Of a DNA stretch of 64,000 bases, positions 45,945 through 53,676 are shown one piece after another. This DNA comes from Lachnospiraceae bacterium (GTDB lineage Bacteria; Bacillota; Clostridia; Lachnospirales; Lachnospiraceae). The position numbers and the translations under genes are program-made. The notes under the pieces are model-generated. The model made no database searches, had not been told where the DNA came from, and saw only the letters and a program-made list of their open reading frames with translations. The number at the start of each line of letters is the position of its first letter. Position 1 is the stretch's first letter. The DNA is taken from assembly GCA_017463255.1 (NCBI GenBank), contig JAFTPP010000002.1, forward strand, positions 1-64,000, read 5' to 3'.

Positions 45945-46262
45945 TTATTTTGCTTCCCTAAAAGTTCCGCAGGATGTTTCTTTACTTCCATTTGCATGAC
46001 TGCCACGGATGTCAACGTGGTCTGCGTTGCATTTATAATTTGAGTTATAAATACATTTTACAGCTTCACAATCAATGCTGATTGTCTTGCATGCATGGTC
46101 TAAAGAGCTTGTGTAAGAGTCATTTCTTCTATCATGAAAGCTTTCGCAGCAAGTATCATCTTTTTCAGATGCATGCTTTCCGCCAACCATGATATCACCC
46201 TTGCAACAATAGCAATCTTTATTGTAACAACAATTTGTAGCACCACAATTCAATTCTGCCAT
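45945..46262 (-). CDS. tandem DUF1540 Cys-rich protein
   Basis: A roughly 105-residue cytosolic protein with two DUF1540 units: 'ELNCGATNCCYNKDCYCCKG' to 'CCESF' and 'SIDCEAVKCIYNSNYKCNAD' to 'CGTF'. The regular cysteine spacing suggests zinc or Fe-S binding. AGGAGG precedes the ATG at 46262. DUF1540 proteins are widespread in Clostridia, and no function is settled. Confidence 0.88.
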   Translation of the reverse strand: MAELNCGATNCCYNKDCYCCKGDIMVGGKHASEKDDTCCESFHDRRNDSYTSSLDHACKTISIDCEAVKCIYNSNYKCNADHVDIRGSHANGSKETSCGTFREAK

Positions 46263-46339
46263 AACCATACCTCCTAAAAATTCTTTCAGAAAGTATTGTT
46301 TCCCTGCGTTGCTTTTTTATACAAAAAAATGAAAACAAT

Positions 46340-48304
46340 TTATTTTTTTTCTTCCACCACTTCTTCTTTACGGATTTCTTTTGTTCTGATTTCCTTACAA
46401 ATCTGTTCAATGAAATCAGCAAGTGGTTTTTGTCCTTCATCACCGGCAAAACGACTTCTTACGGATACTAAGCCCTGTTCTTCTTCCTGCTGACCAACTA
46501 CCAGCATATAAGGCACCTTGGCAAGTCTTGTTTCACGAATCTTATATCCGATTTTTTCAGAACGGTGATCTGTTGTGCAAAGAATCTTGTTAGCTTTTAA
46601 TTCAGCTTCTACCTTCTTAGCATAATCAGCATATTTTTCTGAAATAGGAAGTACTCTTACCTGTTCAGGGCAAAGCCATGTCGGGAACTTACCTGCATAT
46701 TTTTCAATTAACCATGCAAGTGTTCTTTCGTAGCAACCCATTGATGTTCTGTGAATAATGTAAGGACGTACTTTTTCACCTTTCTCATCCACATAATACA
46801 TATCAAACTGTTCCGCAAGAACTGCATCCCACTGGATTGTAATCATGGTATCTTCTTTACCGTATACGTTCTTTGCCTGAATATCAATCTTAGGACCATA
46901 GAAAGCTGCTTCGCCTTCTGCTTCATAGAACTCAATACCAAGTTCATTCATGATATCACGCATGTGTCCCTGTGTTTCTTCCCATACTTCTTCGGAACCA
47001 ACGTACTTTTCTTTGTTATTCGGGTCCCATTTAGAAAGACGATATGTTACATCTTCCTCAACCCCAAGTACTGTGAGACAGTGTTTTGCAAGCGCAAGAC
47101 AATTCTTAAACTCGTCAACCATCTGGTCAGGACGCACAATTAAGTGTCCTTCAGAGATTGTAAACTGACGAACACGTGTCAAACCATGCATTTCACCGGA
47201 ATCTTCGTTACGGAACAAAGTAGATGTTTCACCATAACGGAGTGGTAAATCCCTGTATGATTTCTGGCTTGCTTTGTATACATAGTACTGGAACGGACAT
47301 GTCATTGGACGAAGGGCAAATACTTCTTTATCCACTTCTTCATCACCCATTACAAACATACCCTCTTTGTAATGATCCCAGTGACCAGAAATCTTATATA
47401 AATCACTCTTAGCCATAAGCGGAGTTTTTGTTCTGATGTAACCCCATTCATTATCCTCAAGATCTTCAATCCAACGCTGCATTGTCTGAATCATCTTTGC
47501 ACCCTTTGGCATTAAGAGTGGAAGTCCCTGGCCGATAACATCAACGGTTGTAAATAATTCCATTTCACGTCCAAGCTTGTTATGGTCACGAAGCTTAATA
47601 TCTTCTAAGTGCTGTAAATAAGCTTCTAATTCTTCTTTTTTGCTGAATGCAGTTCCGTAAATTCTCTGAAGCATTGCATTTTCAGATTTTCCTCTCCAGT
47701 AAGCACCTGAAGAACTGATTAACTTAAATGCTTTAATATTCTTTGTGCTCATTAAGTGAGGTCCTGCACAAAGGTCCACAAATTCTCCCTGGCTGTAGAA
47801 AGAAATAATTGCATCTTCCGGAAGGTCACGGATTAATTCAACCTTATACGGTTCTCCTTTTTCTTCCATGAATTTGATTGCTTCTTCTCTTGGCATTGTA
47901 AACTTTTCAAGTTTATTGCCTTCTTTGATGATTTTCTTCATCTCAGCTTCTAATTTATCAAGGTCTTCTCTTGAAAATGGTTCTGATTCAAAATCATAAT
48001 AAAAACCTGTATCAATGGAAGGTCCGATTGCAAGTTTTGCATTTGGGAATACTCTTTTTACTGCTTCTGCAAGAACATGGGATGTTGTATGTCTTAAAGT
48101 ACGGAGTCCCTGTTCATCATTAGCTGTTAAAATACTAAGAGAGCAATCGCTGTCAACAACCGTTCTTAAATCAACAACTTCACCGTTTACTTCTCCGGCA
48201 CAAGCTGCTCTTGCAAGTCCTTCACTGATATCCAGTGCTATTTCAAATACTGATTTTGCCTCTGCATATTCTTTTACAGAGCCATCTTTTAATGTAATCT
48301 TCAT
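46340..48304 (-). CDS. thrS: threonyl-tRNA synthetase
   Basis: A 654-residue class II synthetase. An N-terminal TGS domain (about 1-60) and a second additional domain (about 70-230, SAD-like HTTSHVLAEAVKRVF) precede the catalytic core with RPMTCPFQYYVYK, RNEDSGEMHGLTRVRQF and the C-terminal anticodon-binding domain. AGGACAGGATAAAA lies before the ATG at 48304, removing ten ORF residues. The gene sits 40 bases after a tiny membrane protein and is controlled by a T-box. Confidence 0.95.
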   Translation of the reverse strand: MKITLKDGSVKEYAEAKSVFEIALDISEGLARAACAGEVNGEVVDLRTVVDSDCSLSILTANDEQGLRTLRHTTSHVLAEAVKRVFPNAKLAIGPSIDTGFYYDFESEPFSREDLDKLEAEMKKIIKEGNKLEKFTMPREEAIKFMEEKGEPYKVELIRDLPEDAIISFYSQGEFVDLCAGPHLMSTKNIKAFKLISSSGAYWRGKSENAMLQRIYGTAFSKKEELEAYLQHLEDIKLRDHNKLGREMELFTTVDVIGQGLPLLMPKGAKMIQTMQRWIEDLEDNEWGYIRTKTPLMAKSDLYKISGHWDHYKEGMFVMGDEEVDKEVFALRPMTCPFQYYVYKASQKSYRDLPLRYGETSTLFRNEDSGEMHGLTRVRQFTISEGHLIVRPDQMVDEFKNCLALAKHCLTVLGVEEDVTYRLSKWDPNNKEKYVGSEEVWEETQGHMRDIMNELGIEFYEAEGEAAFYGPKIDIQAKNVYGKEDTMITIQWDAVLAEQFDMYYVDEKGEKVRPYIIHRTSMGCYERTLAWLIEKYAGKFPTWLCPEQVRVLPISEKYADYAKKVEAELKANKILCTTDHRSEKIGYKIRETRLAKVPYMLVVGQQEEEQGLVSVRSRFAGDEGQKPLADFIEQICKEIRTKEIRKEEVVEEKK

Positions 48305-48343
48305 TTTTATCCTGTCCTTTCTATACTTAATCATATATCCTGA

Positions 48344-48571
48344 TTATTCTTCGCAATCACAATCGCAGTCACAATCACATCCGCAACCGCAATCACCTAA
48401 ATTATTGTTTGTAACACATCCCTTATGGATTCCCTTCTTAATCGGAGCAATGATAAAACCGATGATAATGCCAAGTAACAGACATATGAGTCCGGTCTTA
48501 TAGTACTCCTTATTGGTAGTGACTTTTTCATCTCCCATTGTAGTGATTATCATGTTCCATTTTTCTTTCAT
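48344..48571 (-). CDS. 75-residue membrane miniprotein with Cys-Asp repeat tail
   Basis: The start is the ATG at 48571 behind AAGGAAGGAACAGC. A short basic/polar N-terminus is followed by one hydrophobic helix (about 26-44) and a C-terminal tail GDCGCGCDCDCDCDCEE, whose Cys-Asp dipeptides come from a tandem GAYTGY hexanucleotide. The cysteine density suggests metal binding or an oxidised, cross-linked tail. I do not recognise a family. It lies between the T-box and thrS, so it is co-regulated with threonine-tRNA charging unless it has its own promoter. Confidence 0.65.
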   Translation of the reverse strand: MKEKWNMIITTMGDEKVTTNKEYYKTGLICLLLGIIIGFIIAPIKKGIHKGCVTNNNLGDCGCGCDCDCDCDCEE

Positions 48572-48662
48572 ATGCTGTTCCTTCCTTTCTATTCTATATA
48601 AATATTGTGTGCAAGCACCCATCAGACAATTCGGCTCTTCCACGCACGGCTCATTGCTCGCA

Positions 48663-48900
48663 CAAAAAAATCCCTCACATCACGTATTGTGATGTAAGGG
48701 ACGATTACTCGCGGTTCCACCCTAATTGCTGACATAAGTCCATCAACTTATTTTGCCGTCAGCCACTTCATTGCGATGATAACGGAATCACCGGACCGGA
48801 TTGGGGTCACTCAGAGTTAGTTTTCAAATGTTTCTGCAATCAGGATAATTTCAGCCATGGTTACCCAAGATATCCCTCTCTGTGACGCTCCACACTTTAC
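48663..48900 (-). ncRNA. T-box riboswitch before the thrS unit (tRNA-Thr sensing)
   Basis: On the minus strand, Stem I (GTCACAGAG...CTCTGAGTGAC, plus bases 48806-48886) carries an AG-rich AGAGAGGG segment. The T-box AGGGTGGAACCGCG lies at about 48710-48724 and is followed by a terminator stem TCCCTTACATCA / TGATGTGAGGGA with T-run (48665-48702). Candidate specifier ACT (threonine) stands just before the 3' side of Stem I. Uncharged tRNA-Thr would favour readthrough into the miniprotein and thrS. Confidence 0.92.
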
Positions 48901-48930
48901 TCGTCTCGTCAATGCGTTAAAATTATTAAC

Positions 48931-49112
48931 TATTGATATTTTAGTCCAAGAAATTCATTCTGTAAAGACCAAGCATGAATTTTTCCGGAAATTTGGGGTA
49001 TTCCGACAGAATTTTGGCTGAATATACCCAAAACCGACCGGCAAACTTGAATATTGCCAGTCAACCGGCTTCCAAAACCGACTGGCGCCCAAAAGATTGC
49101 CAACCAACTCCA
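48931..49112. repeat. intergenic stretch with 15-bp direct repeat
   Basis: A non-coding stretch of about 180 bases, apart from a 68-codon open frame with no coding features. It contains CCAAAACCGA(C/T)(C/T)GGC twice (49028-49042 and 49072-49086, one mismatch) and an inverted copy of GCCAGTC between them. It may fold into a hairpin. I see no gene here. Confidence 0.5.
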
Positions 49113-49757
49113 TTACGGATTTTTTGTATTCTGCTTTCTAGTTCCATAAAATGCCGCGGATGTGGTCCTATTAAAAAATGAAATAAATGGACCAAGGCCA
49201 AAGGCACAGATAATAGTTCCTATGCCAAGAAGTCCTCCCAAAGCAAAACATACGATAACGCACATAACGTCCGTTGCCATTCTGCACCAGAAATACGGAA
49301 CTTTAGTTTCCCTGTCAAAAATCAAAGAAATACTGTCATAGGGTGCAATTCCGGCTTTGGCCTGTTGATACATCGAACATCCCATAGACGTTATAATCAC
49401 GCCTAATGCCAGATATATAATTCTCTGCCACATTAGAGTATTGTGTCCGAAATCCACCATAAACGGATACAGGAAATCCACAATATATCCGATTAGAAAC
49501 CAGTTTACCAAAGTTCCTAACCCGATCATGTCTCTTCCCTTAAATATTTCAAATAAAAACAAAAAGCAATTAAGTGTTATCAGACAAATACTGTATTTCA
49601 CACCGGTAAATTCGGTGATTGCTACCATCATTCCTGAAAACGGGTCGTTTCCAAGCGCAGCCATTCTAAAAAAACACACACTTACCGCAAGTCCTACATT
49701 ACCTAAAACCATCCCGATAAAGCGTCTTAAAGTAATCTTAGGAAATATCGCTTTCAT
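49113..49757 (-). CDS. YczE/YyaS/YitT-like membrane protein
   Basis: A 214-residue protein with five to six hydrophobic helices, matching the YczE/YyaS group (DUF6198-like): 'GLAVSVCFFRMAALGNDPFSG' and 'GMVLGNVGLAVS'. Role unknown; such proteins are often called conserved integral membrane proteins. It is the last of a three-gene run (SEC-C, Cys-rich oxidoreductase-like, this one) with 2-3 base gaps. Confidence 0.8.
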   Translation of the reverse strand: MKAIFPKITLRRFIGMVLGNVGLAVSVCFFRMAALGNDPFSGMMVAITEFTGVKYSICLITLNCFLFLFEIFKGRDMIGLGTLVNWFLIGYIVDFLYPFMVDFGHNTLMWQRIIYLALGVIITSMGCSMYQQAKAGIAPYDSISLIFDRETKVPYFWCRMATDVMCVIVCFALGGLLGIGTIICAFGLGPFISFFNRTTSAAFYGTRKQNTKNP

Positions 49758-49759
49758 AC

Positions 49760-50266
49760 TTAGGATATTCCTCCCGCTTCCCAGTTCTCTTCCACATAAT
49801 CAGCAGTTTTTACAAAATATTCCTGCAACAAATCGTGTTCCACAAGATATGCCGCCCGCTTCACCAATTTACAACATGGACGTTTTGCGTAATACTCATC
49901 CGTACGTGCCTCAGGAGCCGCACTCTTTTCACGGCTTAAAATTCCTAAAAGCTCTCGGCACACAATACTACCCTGGGTATCCTTAAAAGCATCACTCATT
50001 CGTCGGACCGTTTCATAAATCGCCGTTTTTGCTTTTTCATCTTTTGGGTCTGTGTTACCTTCCTTTAATCCTGCAAGTAACGCCATGGCGCTTACAGTAC
50101 CACACACCTCACGCATACGACCGATTCCTGCCCCCATAGGACTTGCAAGCTTTAGCGCAAGCTCTTTTTCTATTCCGAATATATCGGCATAAGTTGCAAA
50201 AACCGCCTGACAGCAATTATAACCTTCGCAAAAAACACTTAAAGCTTCGTTAATTCTGCTCTTCAT
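49760..50266 (-). CDS. C_GCAxxG_C_C family protein
   Basis: A 168-residue protein with the family signature: CEGYNCCQAVFATYADIFG near 13-31, 'PMGAGIGRMREVCGTVSAMALLAG' near 43-66, a Cys in 'IVCRELLG' near 100 and KRPCCKLV near 138. The spaced cysteines suggest a redox or metal cofactor. The gene lies 3 bases after the SEC-C gene. Function is undescribed; the family is frequent in anaerobes. Confidence 0.85.
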   Translation of the reverse strand: MKSRINEALSVFCEGYNCCQAVFATYADIFGIEKELALKLASPMGAGIGRMREVCGTVSAMALLAGLKEGNTDPKDEKAKTAIYETVRRMSDAFKDTQGSIVCRELLGILSREKSAAPEARTDEYYAKRPCCKLVKRAAYLVEHDLLQEYFVKTADYVEENWEAGGIS

Positions 50267-50269
50267 GAA

Positions 50270-50776
50270 TTACTTATTCTTTCCGCAACATTTTTTATAC
50301 TTTTTCCCTGATCCACATGGACATGGGTCGTTTGGATACACTTTTGCATCCTTAACGATTGTTGTGGAAGATTTCTGTTCTTTATATAATTCTTTCTGCT
50401 TTTCTTCGTCAAAAATAGCATTCCATTCTTCAAGACCATATAACCAGTCTGCGCCTGCTGCCACCATGTTCTTATACAGAAGCTCTTTATCAATCGGAAG
50501 CTTAACAACTGTATCTTCTTCCATTTCTTCAATTGGATTTGCTTCTTTTAAGCTGTCATTGATTCCATCTAAGAATCCTGTCATAGCCATAATGTCTACA
50601 TCATATTTTTCTGCAAGTTCTTTTACGGTGCCTGAAACAACTTCATCAGGATTCTTTAATAACTCTGCATAGATTCCTTTTTCAATGTCAAAATATCTGC
50701 CCCAGAATTTCTGAAGTTCATTCTTGTCTGCTGTTTCTGAATATGCAATTTTGTGCCATTTTTCTAATAATGCCAT
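50270..50776 (-). CDS. SEC-C motif protein
   Basis: A 168-residue protein with a helical N-terminal part and a C-terminal SEC-C zinc motif, [16 protein letters not shown] (about 150-166), as in SecA tails and chromatin-linked proteins. It starts with a good AAGAGGAAA ribosome site. The first gene of the three-gene run. It may link zinc-binding to translation or protein quality control; the role is unknown. Confidence 0.85.
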   Translation of the reverse strand: MALLEKWHKIAYSETADKNELQKFWGRYFDIEKGIYAELLKNPDEVVSGTVKELAEKYDVDIMAMTGFLDGINDSLKEANPIEEMEEDTVVKLPIDKELLYKNMVAAGADWLYGLEEWNAIFDEEKQKELYKEQKSSTTIVKDAKVYPNDPCPCGSGKKYKKCCGKNK

Positions 50777-50918
50777 AATAGATTTCCTCTTAATTTCATA
50801 ATAATAAATATTGTACCAAGCGTAGTACTACCGCACATTATACCCCACTTTGCATAAGAAATCAAAACTTTTTTATATCGGATGAATAAACTTAAAATAA
50901 CCTGTTTATACTATGATT

Positions 50919-51000
50919 AATCATTGGACCCCCTCCTTTGATTTCCTCCCCCTTTTTGTAACGGGCGGCTGCTAACGGCGGCCGCTTTTTGCTGTTTTTG
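50919..51000 (+). ncRNA. possible small RNA with anti-Shine-Dalgarno loops
   Basis: Two CCUCC-containing stretches (CCCCCTCCTTTG and TTTCCTCCCCC) precede a GC-rich hairpin (GCGGC / GCCGC) and a T-run (TTTTTGCTGTTTTTG). A TATACT lies 10-15 bases before the first C-rich stretch. No ORF or upstream plus-strand gene accounts for the terminator. The next gene has its own promoter right after it. Firmicute small RNAs often use C-rich loops against ribosome sites, so this is a plausible sRNA. Unproven. Confidence 0.4.
50966..51000 (+). terminator. terminator of the possible small RNA
   Basis: GCGGC-(11-base loop)-GCCGC is followed by TTTTTGCTGTTTTTG on the plus strand. Confidence 0.55.
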
Positions 51001-51029
51001 TTGCTTTCTTTTCATTTTCAAGTTATACT
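51001..51029 (+). promoter_or_regulatory. predicted promoter of the small membrane protein gene
   Basis: TTGCTT and TATACT are spaced by exactly 17 bases, about 35 bases before the ATG. Confidence 0.6.
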
Positions 51030-51065
51030 CTTAATCAGCAAACAAAAAAAACGAGAGGATTTATT

Positions 51066-51392
51066 ATGAAAAATAAAGGAAAAAGAATTGCCGCCATATT
51101 GGGCGTTATTTTATTAGTAGGACTTGCTGTAGGATCTTTGGTATTTTCACTTCTTGATTTTCCGGGGTCTAAAAGACTTGCAACAGGATGTTTAATCTGT
51201 GCCATCTTTATGCCAATCCTAATCTGGATTTGGATTTGGTGCTACGGTGCTTTCTTCGGCAAACGTACCATTGCTTCCGTATGGCCTGAAGAACCTGTTA
51301 ATGAGGAAACAGAAGAAGAACTGATTTCAGAAGAAGAACTGACCGCTGAAGCTCTTGCTGCAGGCAACGAAGTAAATACCGATAATGAATAA
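51066..51392 (+). CDS. small two-helix membrane protein with acidic tail
   Basis: A 108-residue protein with two hydrophobic helices (about 9-30 and 38-60) and an acidic C-terminal tail (EEPVNEETEEELISEEELTAEA). GAGAGGA precedes the ATG. I do not recognise a function. Monocistronic and ended by a strong terminator. Confidence 0.75.
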   Translation: MKNKGKRIAAILGVILLVGLAVGSLVFSLLDFPGSKRLATGCLICAIFMPILIWIWIWCYGAFFGKRTIASVWPEEPVNEETEEELISEEELTAEALAAGNEVNTDNE

Positions 51393-51406
51393 ACCTTGAG
51401 ACCACA

Positions 51407-51434
51407 AAAGCCCGCATCCACGATGCGGGCTTTG
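51407..51434. terminator. bidirectional terminator
   Basis: The stem AAAGCCCGCATC-cac-GATGCGGGCTTT is flanked by A- and T-rich runs, between the convergent membrane-protein gene and the DUF3006-like gene. Confidence 0.92.
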
Positions 51435-51453
51435 CTATATACTATTATCTCTT

Positions 51454-51627
51454 TTAAATCAACTCATATTCCATCATTTCATATTTTAAATTACTTCCTT
51501 CACAAATAGACACCGGAAGCAACGCACGGGCTACACACTTCTCATCCCCCAAAGGTTCTTCTTTTAACACAAGATATGCATAATCCCCATCCAATCTTTT
51601 TACAATATAGTCAATTCGTTCAAACAT
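51454..51627 (-). CDS. DUF3006-like small protein
   Basis: A 57-residue protein not covered by longer frames. Its start MFERIDYIVKRLDGDYAYLV and its 'ARALLPVSICEGS' segment match the DUF3006 pattern (D-R-x-E-G-d-y-A, then LP-x-G-x-x-E-G-D). Short proteins of this type usually lie beside membrane or metallohydrolase genes. Here it is the last gene of the DUF5717 operon, 22 bases after the coiled-coil gene. An AAGGAGAAT site precedes the ATG. Confidence 0.6.
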   Translation of the reverse strand: MFERIDYIVKRLDGDYAYLVLKEEPLGDEKCVARALLPVSICEGSNLKYEMMEYELI

Positions 51628-51649
51628 GTCATTCTCCTTATAAAGACCA

Positions 51650-52846
51650 TTACTTCAACGCTTTTTCATATTCCGATACAATGCTTAGGATTCCTTGCGC
51701 ATAAATCGGATGACTTTCAATTAATGCCTTTAACTCGCTTTGTGCCGTCACTGCATTTTCGCGGTTATAGTCCATCTGCTTTCTTAAATTCTGTCTTCTG
51801 ACAATTAATCCATGGCGGATTTCCACCATTTCCTTGTGGTCAACAAGTGCTTCCGCCTGATGACTCCAGATATACGGGTCTCTTAACCGGTAACGCTTTA
51901 ATGTATTCACCAGTTCTTTCTGATAATAATCCAAATCAGCTATGGTCTTCATATAATGTTCCCGTTCTGCCCGTTCTTTTTGATAACGGTTCCAAGTATC
52001 CTCCAGATTAGCTGCACTTGACACCTGATATTTTAAATAAAGATAATCCAAAAGATTCACATTATTTACAAATCTGATTTTTACTCTGTTTTGAAGTAAA
52101 ATCAGTTTATTGGTTGAAACTTCAATTCTTTCCAGTTCCTTATTGGCATCTGTCTGCCTTACAAACAGAAACGTCAAATAAATCGCCGTAATTCCAACTA
52201 AGATCAAGTATCCGATTTTAACCTCCATGGAAAATGCAAACTGCAAAACAGCCAACATGATAAAACAAATAATCAGCGAAATAACACATATCTTTGTAAC
52301 ACCACGCATATTCTGCATACCGGTAAGCACCTCATTCTTCCGGTAATCATAGGCGCGGCGTTCCCCGTCTAATTTCTTTAAATCTCTTTTTACAACCTTC
52401 TGATACTTTTCCGCTTCTTTTAACTTTGCAATACCTTCCGTAACCTCTGACTGCATTCTTTCGATACGGCGGTATTCCTCTTCCGTAAGATAAGCAGCCT
52501 TTCCCTGAAAAACATCACGTTCCCTGTCAAGTCTTGCAATCTTACCTGCATATTCATCAATCAGCTTTCTCTCACTTTCCGGAAGGGCTTCAATCTCTTC
52601 CATATCCGTAAGATAACCCGTAACCAAATTATATTCCGCAGACAGCTCATCCAGATTCTGGCTGGCATCGCGCATTTTTTCCACCAGGGAACGCACATAC
52701 TTATCCCTGCTCTCTTCTTCCTCAAGGAAATCCTTCTCCTTAACTTCATTTAAGCTTTGGAGTATCTCATCCACTTCATAGGAAGATTCTTCCGGTACAG
52801 TCTGTTCTTTTTTCTTTCTACGAAATAAAGCCGTTAAAAAACTCAT
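51650..52846 (-). CDS. coiled-coil membrane protein of the DUF5717 operon
   Basis: A 398-residue protein. A cytosolic coiled-coil half (about 20-185) with many Glu/Lys/Arg heptads is followed by two adjacent membrane helices (about 190-235) and a second coiled coil (about 240-395). Such a layout, two helices in the centre with coiled coils on both sides, suggests a membrane tether with both ends in the cytosol. No catalytic motif is visible. The ATG overlaps the stop of the upstream TPR gene by 4 bases. Confidence 0.75.
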   Translation of the reverse strand: MSFLTALFRRKKKEQTVPEESSYEVDEILQSLNEVKEKDFLEEEESRDKYVRSLVEKMRDASQNLDELSAEYNLVTGYLTDMEEIEALPESERKLIDEYAGKIARLDRERDVFQGKAAYLTEEEYRRIERMQSEVTEGIAKLKEAEKYQKVVKRDLKKLDGERRAYDYRKNEVLTGMQNMRGVTKICVISLIICFIMLAVLQFAFSMEVKIGYLILVGITAIYLTFLFVRQTDANKELERIEVSTNKLILLQNRVKIRFVNNVNLLDYLYLKYQVSSAANLEDTWNRYQKERAEREHYMKTIADLDYYQKELVNTLKRYRLRDPYIWSHQAEALVDHKEMVEIRHGLIVRRQNLRKQMDYNRENAVTAQSELKALIESHPIYAQGILSIVSEYEKALK

Positions 52847-53676
52847 GCTTCCTGTCTGTTCCTCCGAAATTCCTCTTTCAAACCATACACAAGCTCTTCT
52901 TGTTTCTGGTAATAAGCTTTCATTTTTCCGTCTGCTGCAAGTTGCCTGATATCATCAAGCTGCTTCTTTTCCTCTGATACTTTCCACTGCTCCATAACAG
53001 CACGCCATATTCCTTCTGCCTTGGAACTGTTTTCTATCATGGAAATATCCGTTAACACCTTATCCCTATATGCTTCCTCAGATAATTCCATTCTTAATGC
53101 CACCAGATAAGGAATTAACATTCCCGGTGCCGGATTGCATCTGTATGCCTTTTCCAAATAAGGCAAAGCCTGTCCGAATAAAAACATCTTTGCATAACAG
53201 ATTCCGATATTGTAATATAACGCGCTTTTAAAATCCTGGCTCAAATCCGAATCCTTTAAGATGGTTTCATACTGACGGATTGCAGCCATATACCGGCCTT
53301 CTTTTACAAGAAAATCTGCCCTACGTTTCCCTTTTTCTTTCGGGCTTAATTTGGCATTCTCACGGATTAGCTGCAAGACCTGTTCTTTTTCTTCCGGTAA
53401 AAGATAATCAATTTCATCAAAAATCAACGATACAAAGGCGGCCAGTGACGCGCCGCTTTTCATTTGGGCTCTTAATCCTCTTGCTAACTGTGCAAAATCC
53501 AGCTCTTCATCAATCCAGTCGACCAATGTCTGATTCATCAGTTCCTTATCAAGGACACAGGCATTCTCTCTGATAAAATAACAAAGCTCCTCAATAGAGT
53601 AGAGGTTTTTGCCAATCTGCTTTTCATAATATGGAGTTGTTGCATAAAATCCTCTACATACGACTACTCTTGCCAA
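52843..53676 (-). CDS. TPR-type helical protein of the DUF5717 operon
   Basis: About 277 residues. An N-terminal conserved block (RVVVCRGFYATTPYYE, then NLYSIEELCYFIRENA) is followed by helical repeats with TPR features around 140-215 ('YMAAIRQYETILKDSD', 'ALYYNIGICYAKMFLFGQAL'). It starts at TTG 53676 behind AAGGAAG, inside the DUF5716 stop region; GTG 53694 is a weaker alternative. Likely an adaptor or co-chaperone for the Hsp70-like partner. Confidence 0.75.
   Translation of the reverse strand: MARVVVCRGFYATTPYYEKQIGKNLYSIEELCYFIRENACVLDKELMNQTLVDWIDEELDFAQLARGLRAQMKSGASLAAFVSLIFDEIDYLLPEEKEQVLQLIRENAKLSPKEKGKRRADFLVKEGRYMAAIRQYETILKDSDLSQDFKSALYYNIGICYAKMFLFGQALPYLEKAYRCNPAPGMLIPYLVALRMELSEEAYRDKVLTDISMIENSSKAEGIWRAVMEQWKVSEEKKQLDDIRQLAADGKMKAYYQKQEELVYGLKEEFRRNRQEA

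Noticed and set aside
48344..48410. Cys-Asp tail taken as a ribosomally made peptide antibiotic precursor
   Set aside because: There is a membrane helix before the tail, no radical SAM or other maturation gene is near, and the neighbours are T-box and thrS.
48975..49181. Plus-strand 68-codon open frame between the T-box and the YczE-like gene
   Set aside because: No ribosome site, no recognisable domain, and it overlaps the 3' end of the YczE gene; composition is that of a repeat-bearing spacer.
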